From assembly GCA_965261915.1 (NCBI GenBank), contig CBDHDW010000013.1:3100001-3164000 (forward strand): 64,000 bases of DNA, given 5' to 3'. Position 1 is the stretch's first letter. Each line of letters opens with the position of its first letter. Positions 1 to 6,556 of this stretch are shown here, in pieces. The translations under genes and the position numbers were made by a program. This DNA comes from JAIBDK01 sp965261915 (lineage in GTDB: Bacteria; Pseudomonadota; Gammaproteobacteria; Arenicellales; Poriferihabitantaceae). The notes under the pieces are model-generated. The model saw nothing but the letters and a program-made list of their open reading frames with translations, did not search any database and was not told the DNA's origin.

Positions 1-284
1 TGTTCCAGTTTCAGGTCGCACGCCAGCATTTCCTCAACGTTTTCTCCAATCGACAGTTTTCCCAGCTCTTGCAGGTTTGGCAGCCCCTCCAGGAACAGGA
101 TGCGCTCAACCAGGCTATCGGCATGTTTCATCTCGTCGATAGACTCCTCGTACTCATGCTTGCCCAATTCCACCAGCCCCCAGTCCTTGTACATGCGGGC
201 ATGCAGGAAATACTGGTTGATGGCAACCAATTCATTGCCCAGAATTTTGTTCAGGTGTTGGATGACAGTTGTATCGCCTTGCAT
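1..284 (-). CDS. bfr: Bacterioferritin, N-terminal part (runs off the left edge)
   Basis: Iron-storage ferritin-like protein of the cytoplasm: it oxidises Fe(II) at a di-iron centre and stores it as mineral inside a 24-subunit, heme-binding shell. The first 94 residues are visible and begin MQGDTTVIQHLNKILGNEL, the classic bacterioferritin start. Helix A carries the ferroxidase Glu (GNELVAINQYF), helix B carries YEESIDEMKHADSLVERILF with the E-x-x-H ligands, and a Met in the heme-binding position follows (I infer Met52-like from alignment in memory). The start ATG is at 284-282 with GAGGA about 8 nt upstream. A Fur-like box lies about 100 bp upstream. Its usual partner bfd is on the same strand 1.7 kb upstream, separated by an accessory insert. 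Confidence 0.95.
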   Translation of the reverse strand, partial: MQGDTTVIQHLNKILGNELVAINQYFLHARMYKDWGLVELGKHEYEESIDEMKHADSLVERILFLEGLPNLQELGKLSIGENVEEMLACDLKLE

Positions 285-335
285 AATAAAATCCTCGGTT
301 GACCAATTCGCAGTATGCGTTATCAATCTCGATAT

Positions 336-456
336 GTCAAACCTAAGTCATTCATTTAATGGGTAAAAAAGAATAATAATGGAATTGATTATCATCCTCA
401 TTAGTCATTATCGGAGGCCAGTGTGTGCCAGAGGAATCGCTTGGCTGGTTGTACAA
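336..456. repeat. Direct repeat, copy 1 (121 bp, partner at 1960-2080)
   Basis: This stretch matches 1960-2080 in the same orientation over 121 bp with about six mismatches and no gaps by hand alignment. It contains a Fur-like box and, in its right part, a copy of the last ~17 codons of bfd (minus strand). Copy 2 is joined to the intact bfd, whereas copy 1 sits upstream of bfr and its bfd tail is orphaned. The two copies bracket the accessory insert 457-1959. Confidence 0.85.
386..400 (-). promoter_or_regulatory. Candidate Fur box upstream of bfr
   Basis: The minus-strand 15-mer TGAGGATGATAATCA fits the Fur 7-1-7 consensus TGATAATNATTATCA at about 11 of 14 informative positions. It lies ~100 bp upstream of the bfr start. 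The same 15-mer is repeated at 2010-2024 in copy 2 of the direct repeat. Regulation by Fur is inferred from the motif and from the iron-storage role of the gene. Confidence 0.5.
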
Positions 457-529
457 TGAAACGCCTTCACGATCTGATTTACCCGGTGCGGAATGTGTCA
501 ACTGTATCTCCTGTCTACCCTCGTAATAC

Positions 530-593
530 AGGTTCAGAGAGTCCATTAGTTGAGCAATCGCCAATAAACCGGCGCGAGAGGCGAGTAAATCGT
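530..593 (-). mobile_element. Fragment of an IS1380-family transposase gene
   Basis: This stretch is nearly identical to 32761-32825, the 5' end of the intact IS1380-family transposase in this window, and in the same orientation. The shared peptide is SRAGLLAIAQLMDSLNL. Only about 22 codons remain. It directly abuts a fragment of a different (IS5-like) transposase, so this is a scar of nested or successive insertions. It is not functional. Confidence 0.8.
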
Positions 594-826
594 TGACTGT
601 TTTAATTGACACCACCGTACAGAAGAAAAAAACAAGAAAAAACATCACCTATCCCACCGATGCCAGGCTGGCAATCAAGAGTATCAACCGTCTCAAAAAA
701 CTGGCCCAACAAAATGGCATCCAACAGCGCAGAACCCTTGTGAAAGAGGTTAAAGACGGCCACTTCCGCTATGTTAAAAAGCGTACATCCGCTAAAAGGA
801 CTCTGGAACCATTGCTCATATCCTAA
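593..826 (+). pseudogene. IS5-family transposase fragment
   Basis: The translation contains VDTTVQ-like (IDTTVQ) followed by KNITYPTDARLAIK and KKLAQQNGIQQRRTLV. That is the characteristic central segment around the second part of the catalytic core of IS5/IS1182-type transposases (D-T-T-V-Q, Y-P-T-D). The reading frame opens inside the preceding IS1380 scar and has no N-terminal domain. Related, frameshifted sequence (IRELHRKLLATQLTEAE) seems to continue to about 905. It is a remnant, not a working transposase. The family call rests on motif recognition only. Confidence 0.65.
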
Positions 827-940
827 TCCGAGAATTACACAGGAAGTTGCTGGCTACGCAGCTAACCGAAGCAGAAAGACACCATATCTACACCGTCCCT
901 TCAGGCTCATTTCCGGATTGGAAAGTATTGGGGAGGCTTG

Positions 941-1198
941 TCAGGGGTAAAGGATCAATTTGACGAAAATAGACACTCCGACACTCACAACAGTCAGAAA
1001 AATGCCAATGATGTATCTAAGCCCCCATATTTTCACGTTGGCAACATCTGCCTTCGTGGCGGAATGCTTCACCGTTGCTTCCAGTGATGCGACGCGTTCA
1101 CGAATGCCGCCGTGATTGTCCAGTTGCTGGAACATCATAGCCCGGATTTCGGCATTATCGCCTTGTTCGGTTGGGCGTTCCGGGCGGATTTCCTTCAT
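941..1198 (-). CDS. Small membrane protein, candidate toxin partner of the Panacea-domain protein
   Basis: An 85-residue protein with no name I recognise. Residues 1-52 are charged and look coiled-coil-like (RERVASLEATVKHSATKADV). Residues ~54-85 form one hydrophobic helix (IWGLRYIIGIFLTVVSVGV) ending in a short charged tail, so an N-in single-span inner-membrane protein is predicted. Its ATG overlaps the TGA of the upstream gene as ATGA (1195-1198) and has no Shine-Dalgarno of its own, indicating translational coupling. Known Panacea toxin-antitoxin pairs include partners that are small membrane proteins, so a toxin role is a reasonable inference. Phage-type XhlA/holin-like accessory proteins look similar and are the alternative. 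Confidence 0.6.
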   Translation of the reverse strand: MKEIRPERPTEQGDNAEIRAMMFQQLDNHGGIRERVASLEATVKHSATKADVANVKIWGLRYIIGIFLTVVSVGVSIFVKLILYP

Positions 1199-1659
1199 GC
1201 TGTGTCACTGGCCCGTTTACGATACCAGTCCTGGATCAACTCATTGGGGATGATTGCTCCTGTCCCGTATTCGCGTTGCACAATATCCCATGGCGTTCCC
1301 GGCTGGTGCGTGATGTTGGACAGTTCCAGGGCCGTGTATGCGCTGTAGGCATCGGCGACACCCTGGATCAACTCGCGCTGGTGGTCTGTAAATTTATCCG
1401 AATGATCGACGGGTACGGCGGTGATTGAATTACCACCGAATGACTTGTAACTATGATAGATGCTTGGCACGACTGGGCCGTAGGTCCACGCCTCTACGGG
1501 TTCGTTGATAAGTGCCTCACCGGAGATGCCCAGCATCCAGCCATGACTGATATAGGTCAGTTTTAGCAAGTGCATTGGCGTTGACTGTGTATTACGGCGA
1601 ATCCACAGAAGGTGTGCTGCCACGTTCAGGGGGGATTGGCTCTGCTCCATAATTGACAT
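1195..1659 (-). CDS. Panacea (DUF4065) domain protein, putative antitoxin
   Basis: A 154-residue protein with the hallmarks of the Panacea/DUF4065 (GepA, SocA-like) fold: NVAAHLLW near the N-terminus, then MHLLKLTYISHGWML, then EPVEAWTYGPVVPSIYHSYK. This is the standard order K-L-x-Y...A-W-x-Y-G-P-V. Such proteins act as antitoxins or proteolytic adaptors that neutralise varied toxins. I chose the ATG at 1659 because CGGAGG lies 5 nt upstream. A longer reading to 1710 lacks such a site. The downstream small membrane-protein gene overlaps it by 4 nt, a toxin-antitoxin-like arrangement. The pair lies in an insert with IS scars and a methyltransferase remnant, consistent with horizontal arrival. 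The toxin-antitoxin role is inference. Confidence 0.8.
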   Translation of the reverse strand: MSIMEQSQSPLNVAAHLLWIRRNTQSTPMHLLKLTYISHGWMLGISGEALINEPVEAWTYGPVVPSIYHSYKSFGGNSITAVPVDHSDKFTDHQRELIQGVADAYSAYTALELSNITHQPGTPWDIVQREYGTGAIIPNELIQDWYRKRASDTA

Positions 1660-1748
1660 GACATCCTCCGACGCTTTTAATGACCCATCATAGGGGCCGC
1701 TGGCGCTCATGTCAACTCTCAGCCTTAGCCGACAAGGGAGCCTGCGCC

Positions 1749-1937
1749 ATACGCCATTATTGATGCGGCGGGATATTCCCGCAGCAAGGGCATGAAGCCC
1801 TGTCCGATCATGATGGCCGTGCGGCTTGATGGAAATGAAGCGGCTGCTGAAAGATACCGGCTCGGTTTACCTGCACTGCGACCCCGCTACCTGAAGATGT
1901 TGATGGACGCGGTGTTTTGGAAAGACAATTTCAGGTA
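1749..1937 (+). pseudogene. DNA (adenine-N6) methyltransferase remnant
   Basis: Across three frames the stretch encodes consecutive pieces of a site-specific DNA methyltransferase of the beta class: IIDAAGYSRSKGMK, MAVRL-(M)EMKRLLKDTGS, VYLHCDP and YLKMLMDAVFWKDNFR. The segment L-K-D-T-G-S-V-Y-L-H-C-D-P is a well-conserved core motif of type III/mod-like and orphan N6-adenine methyltransferases. At least two frameshifts (one near 1826, one near 1876) and the missing ends make it non-functional. It is probably the relic of a restriction-modification or phage methylase that arrived with the insert. Confidence 0.75.
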
Positions 1938-1959
1938 ATGAAGCGGTCTGGGCATATCG

Positions 1960-2080
1960 GTCAAACCTAAGTCATTCATTTAATAGGTAAAAAAGAATAA
2001 TAATGGAATTGATTATCATCCTCATTAGCCATTATCGGAGGCCAGTGCGTGCTAGGGGAATCGCTTGGCTGGTTGCACAA
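1960..2080. repeat. Direct repeat, copy 2 (121 bp, partner at 336-456)
   Basis: This is the partner of copy 1. It covers the last ~17 codons of bfd, its stop codon and ~70 bp of downstream DNA including a Fur-like 15-mer at 2010-2024. Because this copy is continuous with bfd, the simplest ancestral order is bfd - repeat - bfr on the minus strand, with the insert and one repeat copy added later. Confidence 0.85.
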
Positions 2081-2289
2081 AGTGGCGGTTCGCTAGCGGT
2101 ATCTCGGACGGTATCTCGGACGGTATCTCGCCGAGTCTGGCGGATAATTTTGTTGGCGAGGATATTGCATTGACCGCAACGGCTTGCGACTCCCAGCGTG
2201 TTGCGTAACTCACACAGAGAGGTTGCGCCGTCTTCAACGGCGGCGCGAATTTGGCTATCGGTGATACCTTTGCAGATGCAGACGTACAT
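2032..2289 (-). CDS. bfd: Bacterioferritin-associated ferredoxin
   Basis: A [2Fe-2S] protein that binds bacterioferritin and passes electrons to its heme, so that stored iron is reduced and released. The N-terminus MYVCICKGITDSQI and the later ASRCGQCNI give the Bfd cysteine pattern C-x-C...C-x-x-C (Cys4, Cys6, Cys38, Cys41). The protein is 85 residues, longer than the usual 64-75. The extra tail contains three RDT(V) repeats from a 12-bp tandem repeat, then a non-conserved end. The last codons fall in the 121-bp direct repeat. A Fur-like site lies about 50 bp upstream of the ATG. The original bfd-bfr gene pair is interrupted downstream. Confidence 0.93.
   Translation of the reverse strand: MYVCICKGITDSQIRAAVEDGATSLCELRNTLGVASRCGQCNILANKIIRQTRRDTVRDTVRDTASEPPLCATSQAIPLARTGLR
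2098..2130 (-). repeat. 12-bp tandem repeat inside bfd
   Basis: The plus-strand unit GGTATCTCGGAC occurs twice in full and then as the first 9 bases (2098-2109, 2110-2121, 2122-2130). It encodes R-D-T-V units in the Bfd tail. The 12-bp period keeps the frame, so slippage would change tail length without breaking the gene. Confidence 0.9.
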
Positions 2290-2337
2290 GGCAACAGAAA
2301 CGCTCTAATTGATTGATGGCGTTATGATAAATCGTAA

Positions 2338-2352
2338 TGCGAATGATTGTCA
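2338..2352. promoter_or_regulatory. Candidate Fur box upstream of bfd
   Basis: TGCGAATGATTGTCA fits the 7-1-7 Fur consensus TGATAATNATTATCA at about 11 of 14 positions. It is ~50 bp upstream of the bfd ATG, where it could cover the promoter. bfd is Fur-repressed in well-studied gammaproteobacteria, which supports but does not prove the call. Confidence 0.5.
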
Positions 2353-2523
2353 ATAAGATTCGTATTATTGTTAGCCCAAAGCAGTAATGTCCCTTTTTAG
2401 CAAAGCTAAAATGCCCCCTTTTTATATTCATTATGAGCCGCTAAACGAACTGCCAAATAAATATTGCACCTGCCGTGAAATTCTAATACTGTTCGCCGGT
2501 AATCTGAATCGGGTAAAACGGTA

Positions 2524-3342
2524 ATGTCGGTACAAAACAGCGACCGCAAAGAGGTAACGATTTCTACTCTTGGCAGGCTCAAGCAAGCCGGAGAGAAATT
2601 TGCCTGTTTAACGGCGTATGACTATTGCAGCGCATTTGCGGCCAGTGAAGCAGGCATAGAAGTCCTTCTGGTTGGAGATTCTCTGGGCATGGTAATCCAT
2701 GGCCACGATAGTAGTTTGCCGGTAACCATAGACGATATGGCGTATCACATGCGTTGTGTAAAGCGCGGTAATCAGGGCTCCTTGCTGGTCGCTGATTTAC
2801 CGTTCATGAGTTATTCGTCTGCCAGCCAGAGCCTTGAAAGTGCGGCGACGTTGATGCGTGAAGGGGCGCAAATGGTAAAACTTGAAGGCGGCGCATGGCT
2901 GGCGGAAACGACACGGCTTTTAACCGAAAGAGGCATTCCAGTGTGCGCGCATATGGGACTGACCCCCCAATCCATAAACCATTTAGGCGGATATCGTGTT
3001 CAGGGCAGGGATCCCGCGCAGAGCCAGTCGATAATTGATGAAGCACGGGTGCTGCAGAAAGCCGGTGCCAGTATTATTTTGATTGAATGCGTTCCCGAAT
3101 CACTTGGTATGCGATTAACTGAGGCATTGGATGTGCCGGTTATCGGCATTGGTGCGGGTCCAGGTACAGACGGGCAGATTCTGGTTTGGCATGATTTGCT
3201 GGGGTTGTATCCGGCAAAGAAAGCCAGGTTTGTGAAGAATTTTTTGGCTGGAAACGGGAATGGGGTACAAGGGGCGTTGCATGATTACATCGCGCAGGTG
3301 AAATCCGGTGAGTTTCCCGATAAAGATCACAGCTACCAATAA
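2524..3342 (+). CDS. panB: 3-methyl-2-oxobutanoate hydroxymethyltransferase
   Basis: First step of pantothenate synthesis: it transfers a hydroxymethyl group from 5,10-methylene-THF to 2-oxoisovalerate, giving ketopantoate. The 272 residues match the family length of about 264. Visible landmarks are LLVGDSLGMV (metal-binding Asp52), LLVADLPFMSY (Asp91), the substrate Lys in MVKLEGG (Lys119), HMGLTPQ, and the catalytic Glu in ILIECVP (Glu188). GIGAGPGTDGQILVWHD follows near the C-terminus. It is not next to panC or panD here, unlike the usual panBC pair. The ATG has only a weak ribosome-binding site. Downstream the oxygenase gene starts after 36 bp and may be co-transcribed. Confidence 0.96.
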   Translation: MSVQNSDRKEVTISTLGRLKQAGEKFACLTAYDYCSAFAASEAGIEVLLVGDSLGMVIHGHDSSLPVTIDDMAYHMRCVKRGNQGSLLVADLPFMSYSSASQSLESAATLMREGAQMVKLEGGAWLAETTRLLTERGIPVCAHMGLTPQSINHLGGYRVQGRDPAQSQSIIDEARVLQKAGASIILIECVPESLGMRLTEALDVPVIGIGAGPGTDGQILVWHDLLGLYPAKKARFVKNFLAGNGNGVQGALHDYIAQVKSGEFPDKDHSYQ

Positions 3343-3378
3343 CCGAATCCCAGTAACCGAATTATTGCGTAACGAATT

Positions 3379-4068
3379 ATGAAAGAGAAAGATTCAATAC
3401 TACAGTTGTGGCCGGTTTCGTTGCTGCAGCGAAAACTCGAGGCGCACGAATCGGTAAATAGCGAATTGCTTGATTTGTTTCAGCAATACAGAAATGCCAA
3501 TCCTGCCGGTAGCGACCATAGTTATGTGAGTCCAGATAGTTTTTCCAACGATATTCAAAACCCGGCTCTGGAGGTCCTGAAGAAATTTATTATGGACAAT
3601 ATTTACGATGTTGCGCTTGGCAAAAACGAAAAATACTGGCGGCAGTTCAAATTACAGAATATCGATATTGATTTAACCGGGCTGTGGTTCCAGATCAGCA
3701 ATAACCATTCCTTTCACGAAACTCACGTACACGGAAATTGTTCCTGGTCCGGGGTATACTACGTGCAGGCCGGATCAGCCAGTAAAGATGCAAAGGATAC
3801 GCTGGATAATGGAATGCTCAATGGCGTAACCCGATTTTATGGGCCTCACATGGAATATGCTGCGGCTGGACACGGCGATTGGGGGAACCGCTATTTACAC
3901 GAATACGCACATACCTGTTATCCCGAAGATGGAATGCTGGTTATATTCCCTTCGTATCTCAAGCATATGGCGTTTCCATACAAGGGTGAAAAAAATCGTG
4001 TTGTTGTGTCCTTCCATGCCCAGGTAAATTCGGCCACACCAATAGAGTATCACTACGCATTTAATTAA
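3379..4068 (+). CDS. Putative 2OG-Fe(II) oxygenase-like protein
   Basis: A 229-residue protein resembling the putative 2-oxoglutarate/Fe(II) oxygenase family first described as TIGR02466/2OG-FeII_Oxy_5. The cupin-like core shows NNHSFHETHVHGNCSWSGVYYV (candidate first His ligand and start of the jelly roll), then GMLVIFPSYLKHMAFPY with the distal His, and NRVVVSFH with the basic residue expected to hold 2OG. No substrate can be assigned. In other genomes such proteins hydroxylate proteins or small molecules, or are cyanophage-borne. It sits 36 bp after panB and converges on bamC. Confidence 0.7.
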   Translation: MKEKDSILQLWPVSLLQRKLEAHESVNSELLDLFQQYRNANPAGSDHSYVSPDSFSNDIQNPALEVLKKFIMDNIYDVALGKNEKYWRQFKLQNIDIDLTGLWFQISNNHSFHETHVHGNCSWSGVYYVQAGSASKDAKDTLDNGMLNGVTRFYGPHMEYAAAGHGDWGNRYLHEYAHTCYPEDGMLVIFPSYLKHMAFPYKGEKNRVVVSFHAQVNSATPIEYHYAFN

Positions 4069-4112
4069 CCTGGTCATTAACCCGGGACAACAACCCGATC
4101 GATTTAATGGCT

Positions 4113-4134
4113 ACGATTCCGGGATCGGAATCGT
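4113..4134. terminator. Hairpin between convergent genes
   Basis: ACGATTCC-GGGATC-GGAATCGT forms an 8-bp perfect stem in the gap between the 3' ends of the oxygenase gene and bamC. There is no clear T-run on either side, so it may be an mRNA 3' end or a Rho-independent terminator of weak type. Confidence 0.4.
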
Positions 4135-4164
4135 TAGACTAAGGTGGACCGAAGCGTCAGCTTT

Positions 4165-4938
4165 TCAGGAAGCAGCGGACTCGTCAAATATCAAAACCAG
4201 ATTCTGCAAGAGCGCCGCTTCACGCTCAGGGTCCGATGCTAATTCCACCCATTCGAACTCGCTAATCTTTTTGCCGTAAGCGATTTCCTTTCGAGCGATT
4301 GATCGGTGACTAACGTACATTAAAGATTGATTTTCGGATACACGCTCAAAGCGCACGCGAAATTTGTCAAGCGATGTGTTGGTTTTGGTAAGAGACGTAA
4401 CCAGGTTTTGTGTCATGCGGCCAAAAAACGAACTGCCGTCATCGATTTCAGCGGTCTGCTCTATCCATTGGGTTTCCATCAAACCGGCTTGGGGATTGTA
4501 TTCCACCAAATCCACATCACCCAGTGACCAGTACGCAAGTACTGATTTCCAGGCCTTTTCGACGCTGCTATCGATTTCGAGCCAGCGTTTATCGCCATCG
4601 TTTACGATTCTCGCGCGAATCGCTTGCGGCAAAATTCTAAGATCATCGTCTGCGCTATTTTGTATGCCGGTTAATACGGTTTCATTGCTAGAGGTTATCA
4701 GCTCTGGCGGCAGTTCCAGCGGTTTACTCGATTGAACTTTGTAAAGCGTTGCTTTGCCCTTTTTTTTGTCATTGTTTGACAGGCGAATGGGATCAGAGGT
4801 CGGGTCATTTATTTTTTTCGGACTGCCTCGAACAACATCGTCCTGACTTTCGCTGCTACCGGTTTCAGATTTATCGCTGGTCGAACTACAGGCGCAGAGT
4901 AAAGCAACGAGAGAGATTAAAATTGTGGTCCGAAGCAT
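4165..4938 (-). CDS. bamC: Outer membrane assembly lipoprotein BamC
   Basis: Non-essential lipoprotein of the BAM complex that inserts beta-barrel proteins into the outer membrane. The signal peptide MLRTTILISLVALLCAC ends at the lipidated Cys17. A Ser/Asp-rich linker follows, then LYKVQSSKPLELPPEL, the conserved BamC segment that packs on BamD, then two helix-grip domains (WLEIDSSVEKAWKSVLAYW; RFRVRFERV-like around residue 190). The 257 residues are shorter than the E. coli protein (344). bamC is usually next to dapA or purC; here purC is 9 kb away, so the cluster has been broken up. The assigned function rests on the overall pattern and the lipobox. Confidence 0.82.
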   Translation of the reverse strand: MLRTTILISLVALLCACSSTSDKSETGSSESQDDVVRGSPKKINDPTSDPIRLSNNDKKKGKATLYKVQSSKPLELPPELITSSNETVLTGIQNSADDDLRILPQAIRARIVNDGDKRWLEIDSSVEKAWKSVLAYWSLGDVDLVEYNPQAGLMETQWIEQTAEIDDGSSFFGRMTQNLVTSLTKTNTSLDKFRVRFERVSENQSLMYVSHRSIARKEIAYGKKISEFEWVELASDPEREAALLQNLVLIFDESAAS

Positions 4939-5293
4939 TTTATTTATAGTGTCTAGTATTAAAAAAATCAGATTGATCTTAAGGATAACAAAAATGGTGT
5001 GAATTTTATCCTGAGTAACAAGCCGTTTTAGTTAGGGAAACTGGTGGCGGATTATTGCCGAATTTGCTACCGAAAAGTAGCTGGAATTGAGGATTAATTT
5101 GACGGTGTTTCGATTTAGCGTCCGGTTTTGCTAACCGCTGGATTGCTAAAGCTTGTATTGAATGTTGATAACTTGTTGTTTTTACGGTAATTTATTCGGT
5201 AATATGGGGTTTTCATAAAAACTGAAGACCGTTTTTAACAAAACATTAAATAATTGTAATAATCCTGCACAAATTGTGGTAAAGTCCACCTCG

Positions 5294-5347
5294 CTGCTCG
5301 CAATCTGAATCCAAAATTTACGGATTTTTGAATCAGAAAACGAGCAG
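5294..5347 (+). promoter_or_regulatory. Long hairpin in the porin 5' leader
   Basis: CTGCTCG (5294-5300) pairs with CGAGCAG (5341-5347). Inside it, TCTGAATCCAAAA pairs imperfectly with TTTTTGAATCAGA around the loop TTTACGGA. The structure ends 56 bp before the porin ATG, which has its own GAGG about 10 nt upstream. It could stabilise the mRNA, be an attenuator or serve as an RNA-binding site. The rest of 4939-5403 is AT-rich (possible promoters near 5200-5280) and holds no gene that I can see. Confidence 0.5.
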
Positions 5348-5403
5348 TGAGTTAAAATTTAAATTTTATATTACTTAAAAACAATTTATGAGGTTAATCT
5401 CAA

Positions 5404-6372
5404 ATGAATAAATCAATGAATAAAAAGCTGCTCGCCATAGCGGTATCTGCCGCAGTAATGGCACCTGTAGCGTCACAAGCTGCTGACGTAACTGTTTACG
5501 GTCGTATCAACAACGCGCTTAATATCCAAAGCGTTGATGGTGGTGCCAGTACTACAGATATTTCATCAATTAGTTCACGTTTTGGTATCAAAGCCAGTTC
5601 TGACCTGGGCAACGGCTTAACCGCTTCTGCTCAATATGAGTTCTCAACGAATACTGATAAAGAACTAGACAACATCGCTGATCTGCGTGTCGGTACTGTT
5701 GGTCTTTCTGGTGGTTTCGGAAGCGTCACTGTCGGTAACCAATGGAGTGCATACTATAACACTGTGGGTACTCACATGGATCCGATGTACACTGTTGGTT
5801 ATTATATCTACTCTAGTTTCGTAGGTGCCCCATACCGTGCTTCTAACACTATCAAGTACGCTAACTCTTTCGGTCCTTTGTCCCTTCAACTGGACGTTCG
5901 AGTCAACGGAAGCGAAGAAGATGGTAAGGTTGCTGAGAAAATCAACGGTGACGGCGTTGGCATCGGTCTAAGCTTTGCTGCGAGTGACAGCCTGACGCTT
6001 GCTGTGGCTCTCGATTCAGAAAACGGTGCTGCGGGTGCCGATGATACTGATCGTACTGGTGTCGCAGCGAAGTGGGCTTCTGGTGGCTTCTTCCTGATGG
6101 CTGGTTGGCAGGAAAATGAAACTGGATCAGCAAGCGTTGACGAGATTTCTGTTTACGGCGGAACTGCCATTGGTGAATCTGCAAGCATCACGATTGGCTA
6201 CCATGACGCTGGCAACAATGCAGGCGCTACAGCAGACCAGTTTGTCCTTGGTGTTTATCACAACATGGGCGGCGGTATGAGACTGTTCTACGAAGGAACT
6301 GCAGTATCTTACGATCATTCTGAGAAAAATGACTTCGCTCGTCACGTTCTCGGAATGCGCTACGATTTCTAA
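5404..6372 (+). CDS. Gram-negative general porin
   Basis: An outer-membrane beta-barrel that lets small hydrophilic solutes diffuse. The signal peptide MNKKLLAIAVSAAVMAP...ASQA is cleaved near residue 26, then DVTVYGRINNAL opens the first strand in the usual porin-4/OmpC-like way. The repeated amphipathic strands (FGIKASSDLGNGLTASAQYEF; GLSGGFGSVTVGNQW) and the C-terminal Phe in LGMRYDF, the BAM recognition signal, complete the picture. At 322 residues it is in the range of 16-strand trimeric porins. It is preceded by a long leader with a hairpin and followed by a strong intrinsic terminator, so it is monocistronic. Substrate selectivity cannot be read from sequence. Confidence 0.93.
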   Translation: MNKSMNKKLLAIAVSAAVMAPVASQAADVTVYGRINNALNIQSVDGGASTTDISSISSRFGIKASSDLGNGLTASAQYEFSTNTDKELDNIADLRVGTVGLSGGFGSVTVGNQWSAYYNTVGTHMDPMYTVGYYIYSSFVGAPYRASNTIKYANSFGPLSLQLDVRVNGSEEDGKVAEKINGDGVGIGLSFAASDSLTLAVALDSENGAAGADDTDRTGVAAKWASGGFFLMAGWQENETGSASVDEISVYGGTAIGESASITIGYHDAGNNAGATADQFVLGVYHNMGGGMRLFYEGTAVSYDHSEKNDFARHVLGMRYDF

Positions 6373-6395
6373 TTTGAAATTTACGTAATCCAGAA

Positions 6396-6428
6396 AAAAC
6401 CGGGTCGCGAAAGCGATCCGGTTTTTTT
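6396..6428 (+). terminator. Intrinsic terminator of the porin gene
   Basis: AACCGGGTCGC pairs with GCGATCCGGTT (one G-T pair) around a GAAA tetraloop, directly followed by a run of seven T. It starts 24 bp after the porin stop codon. Confidence 0.9.
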
Positions 6429-6556
6429 ATGTCGTCATTTTCTGAAACCAGAAAATAATGAGCGTCACCAGTCTGTTTTGAGCGTACCCGATAATCTCCC
6501 GTTTTACTTGCTATCGCGTTTACCTGGTATCGTAATGGCTTTTCCAGATTGGGGTA

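Noticed and set aside
352..648. A 98-residue minus-strand frame starting in the IS scar and reading into the repeat
   Set aside because: It is a chimera of the IS1380 fragment (SRAGLLAIAQLMDSLNL) and the copied bfd tail, with a non-conserved join; not a gene.
2098..2130. Short tandem repeats as a CRISPR array
   Set aside because: 12-bp perfect units without spacers, inside the bfd coding frame; no CRISPR architecture or cas genes anywhere in the window.
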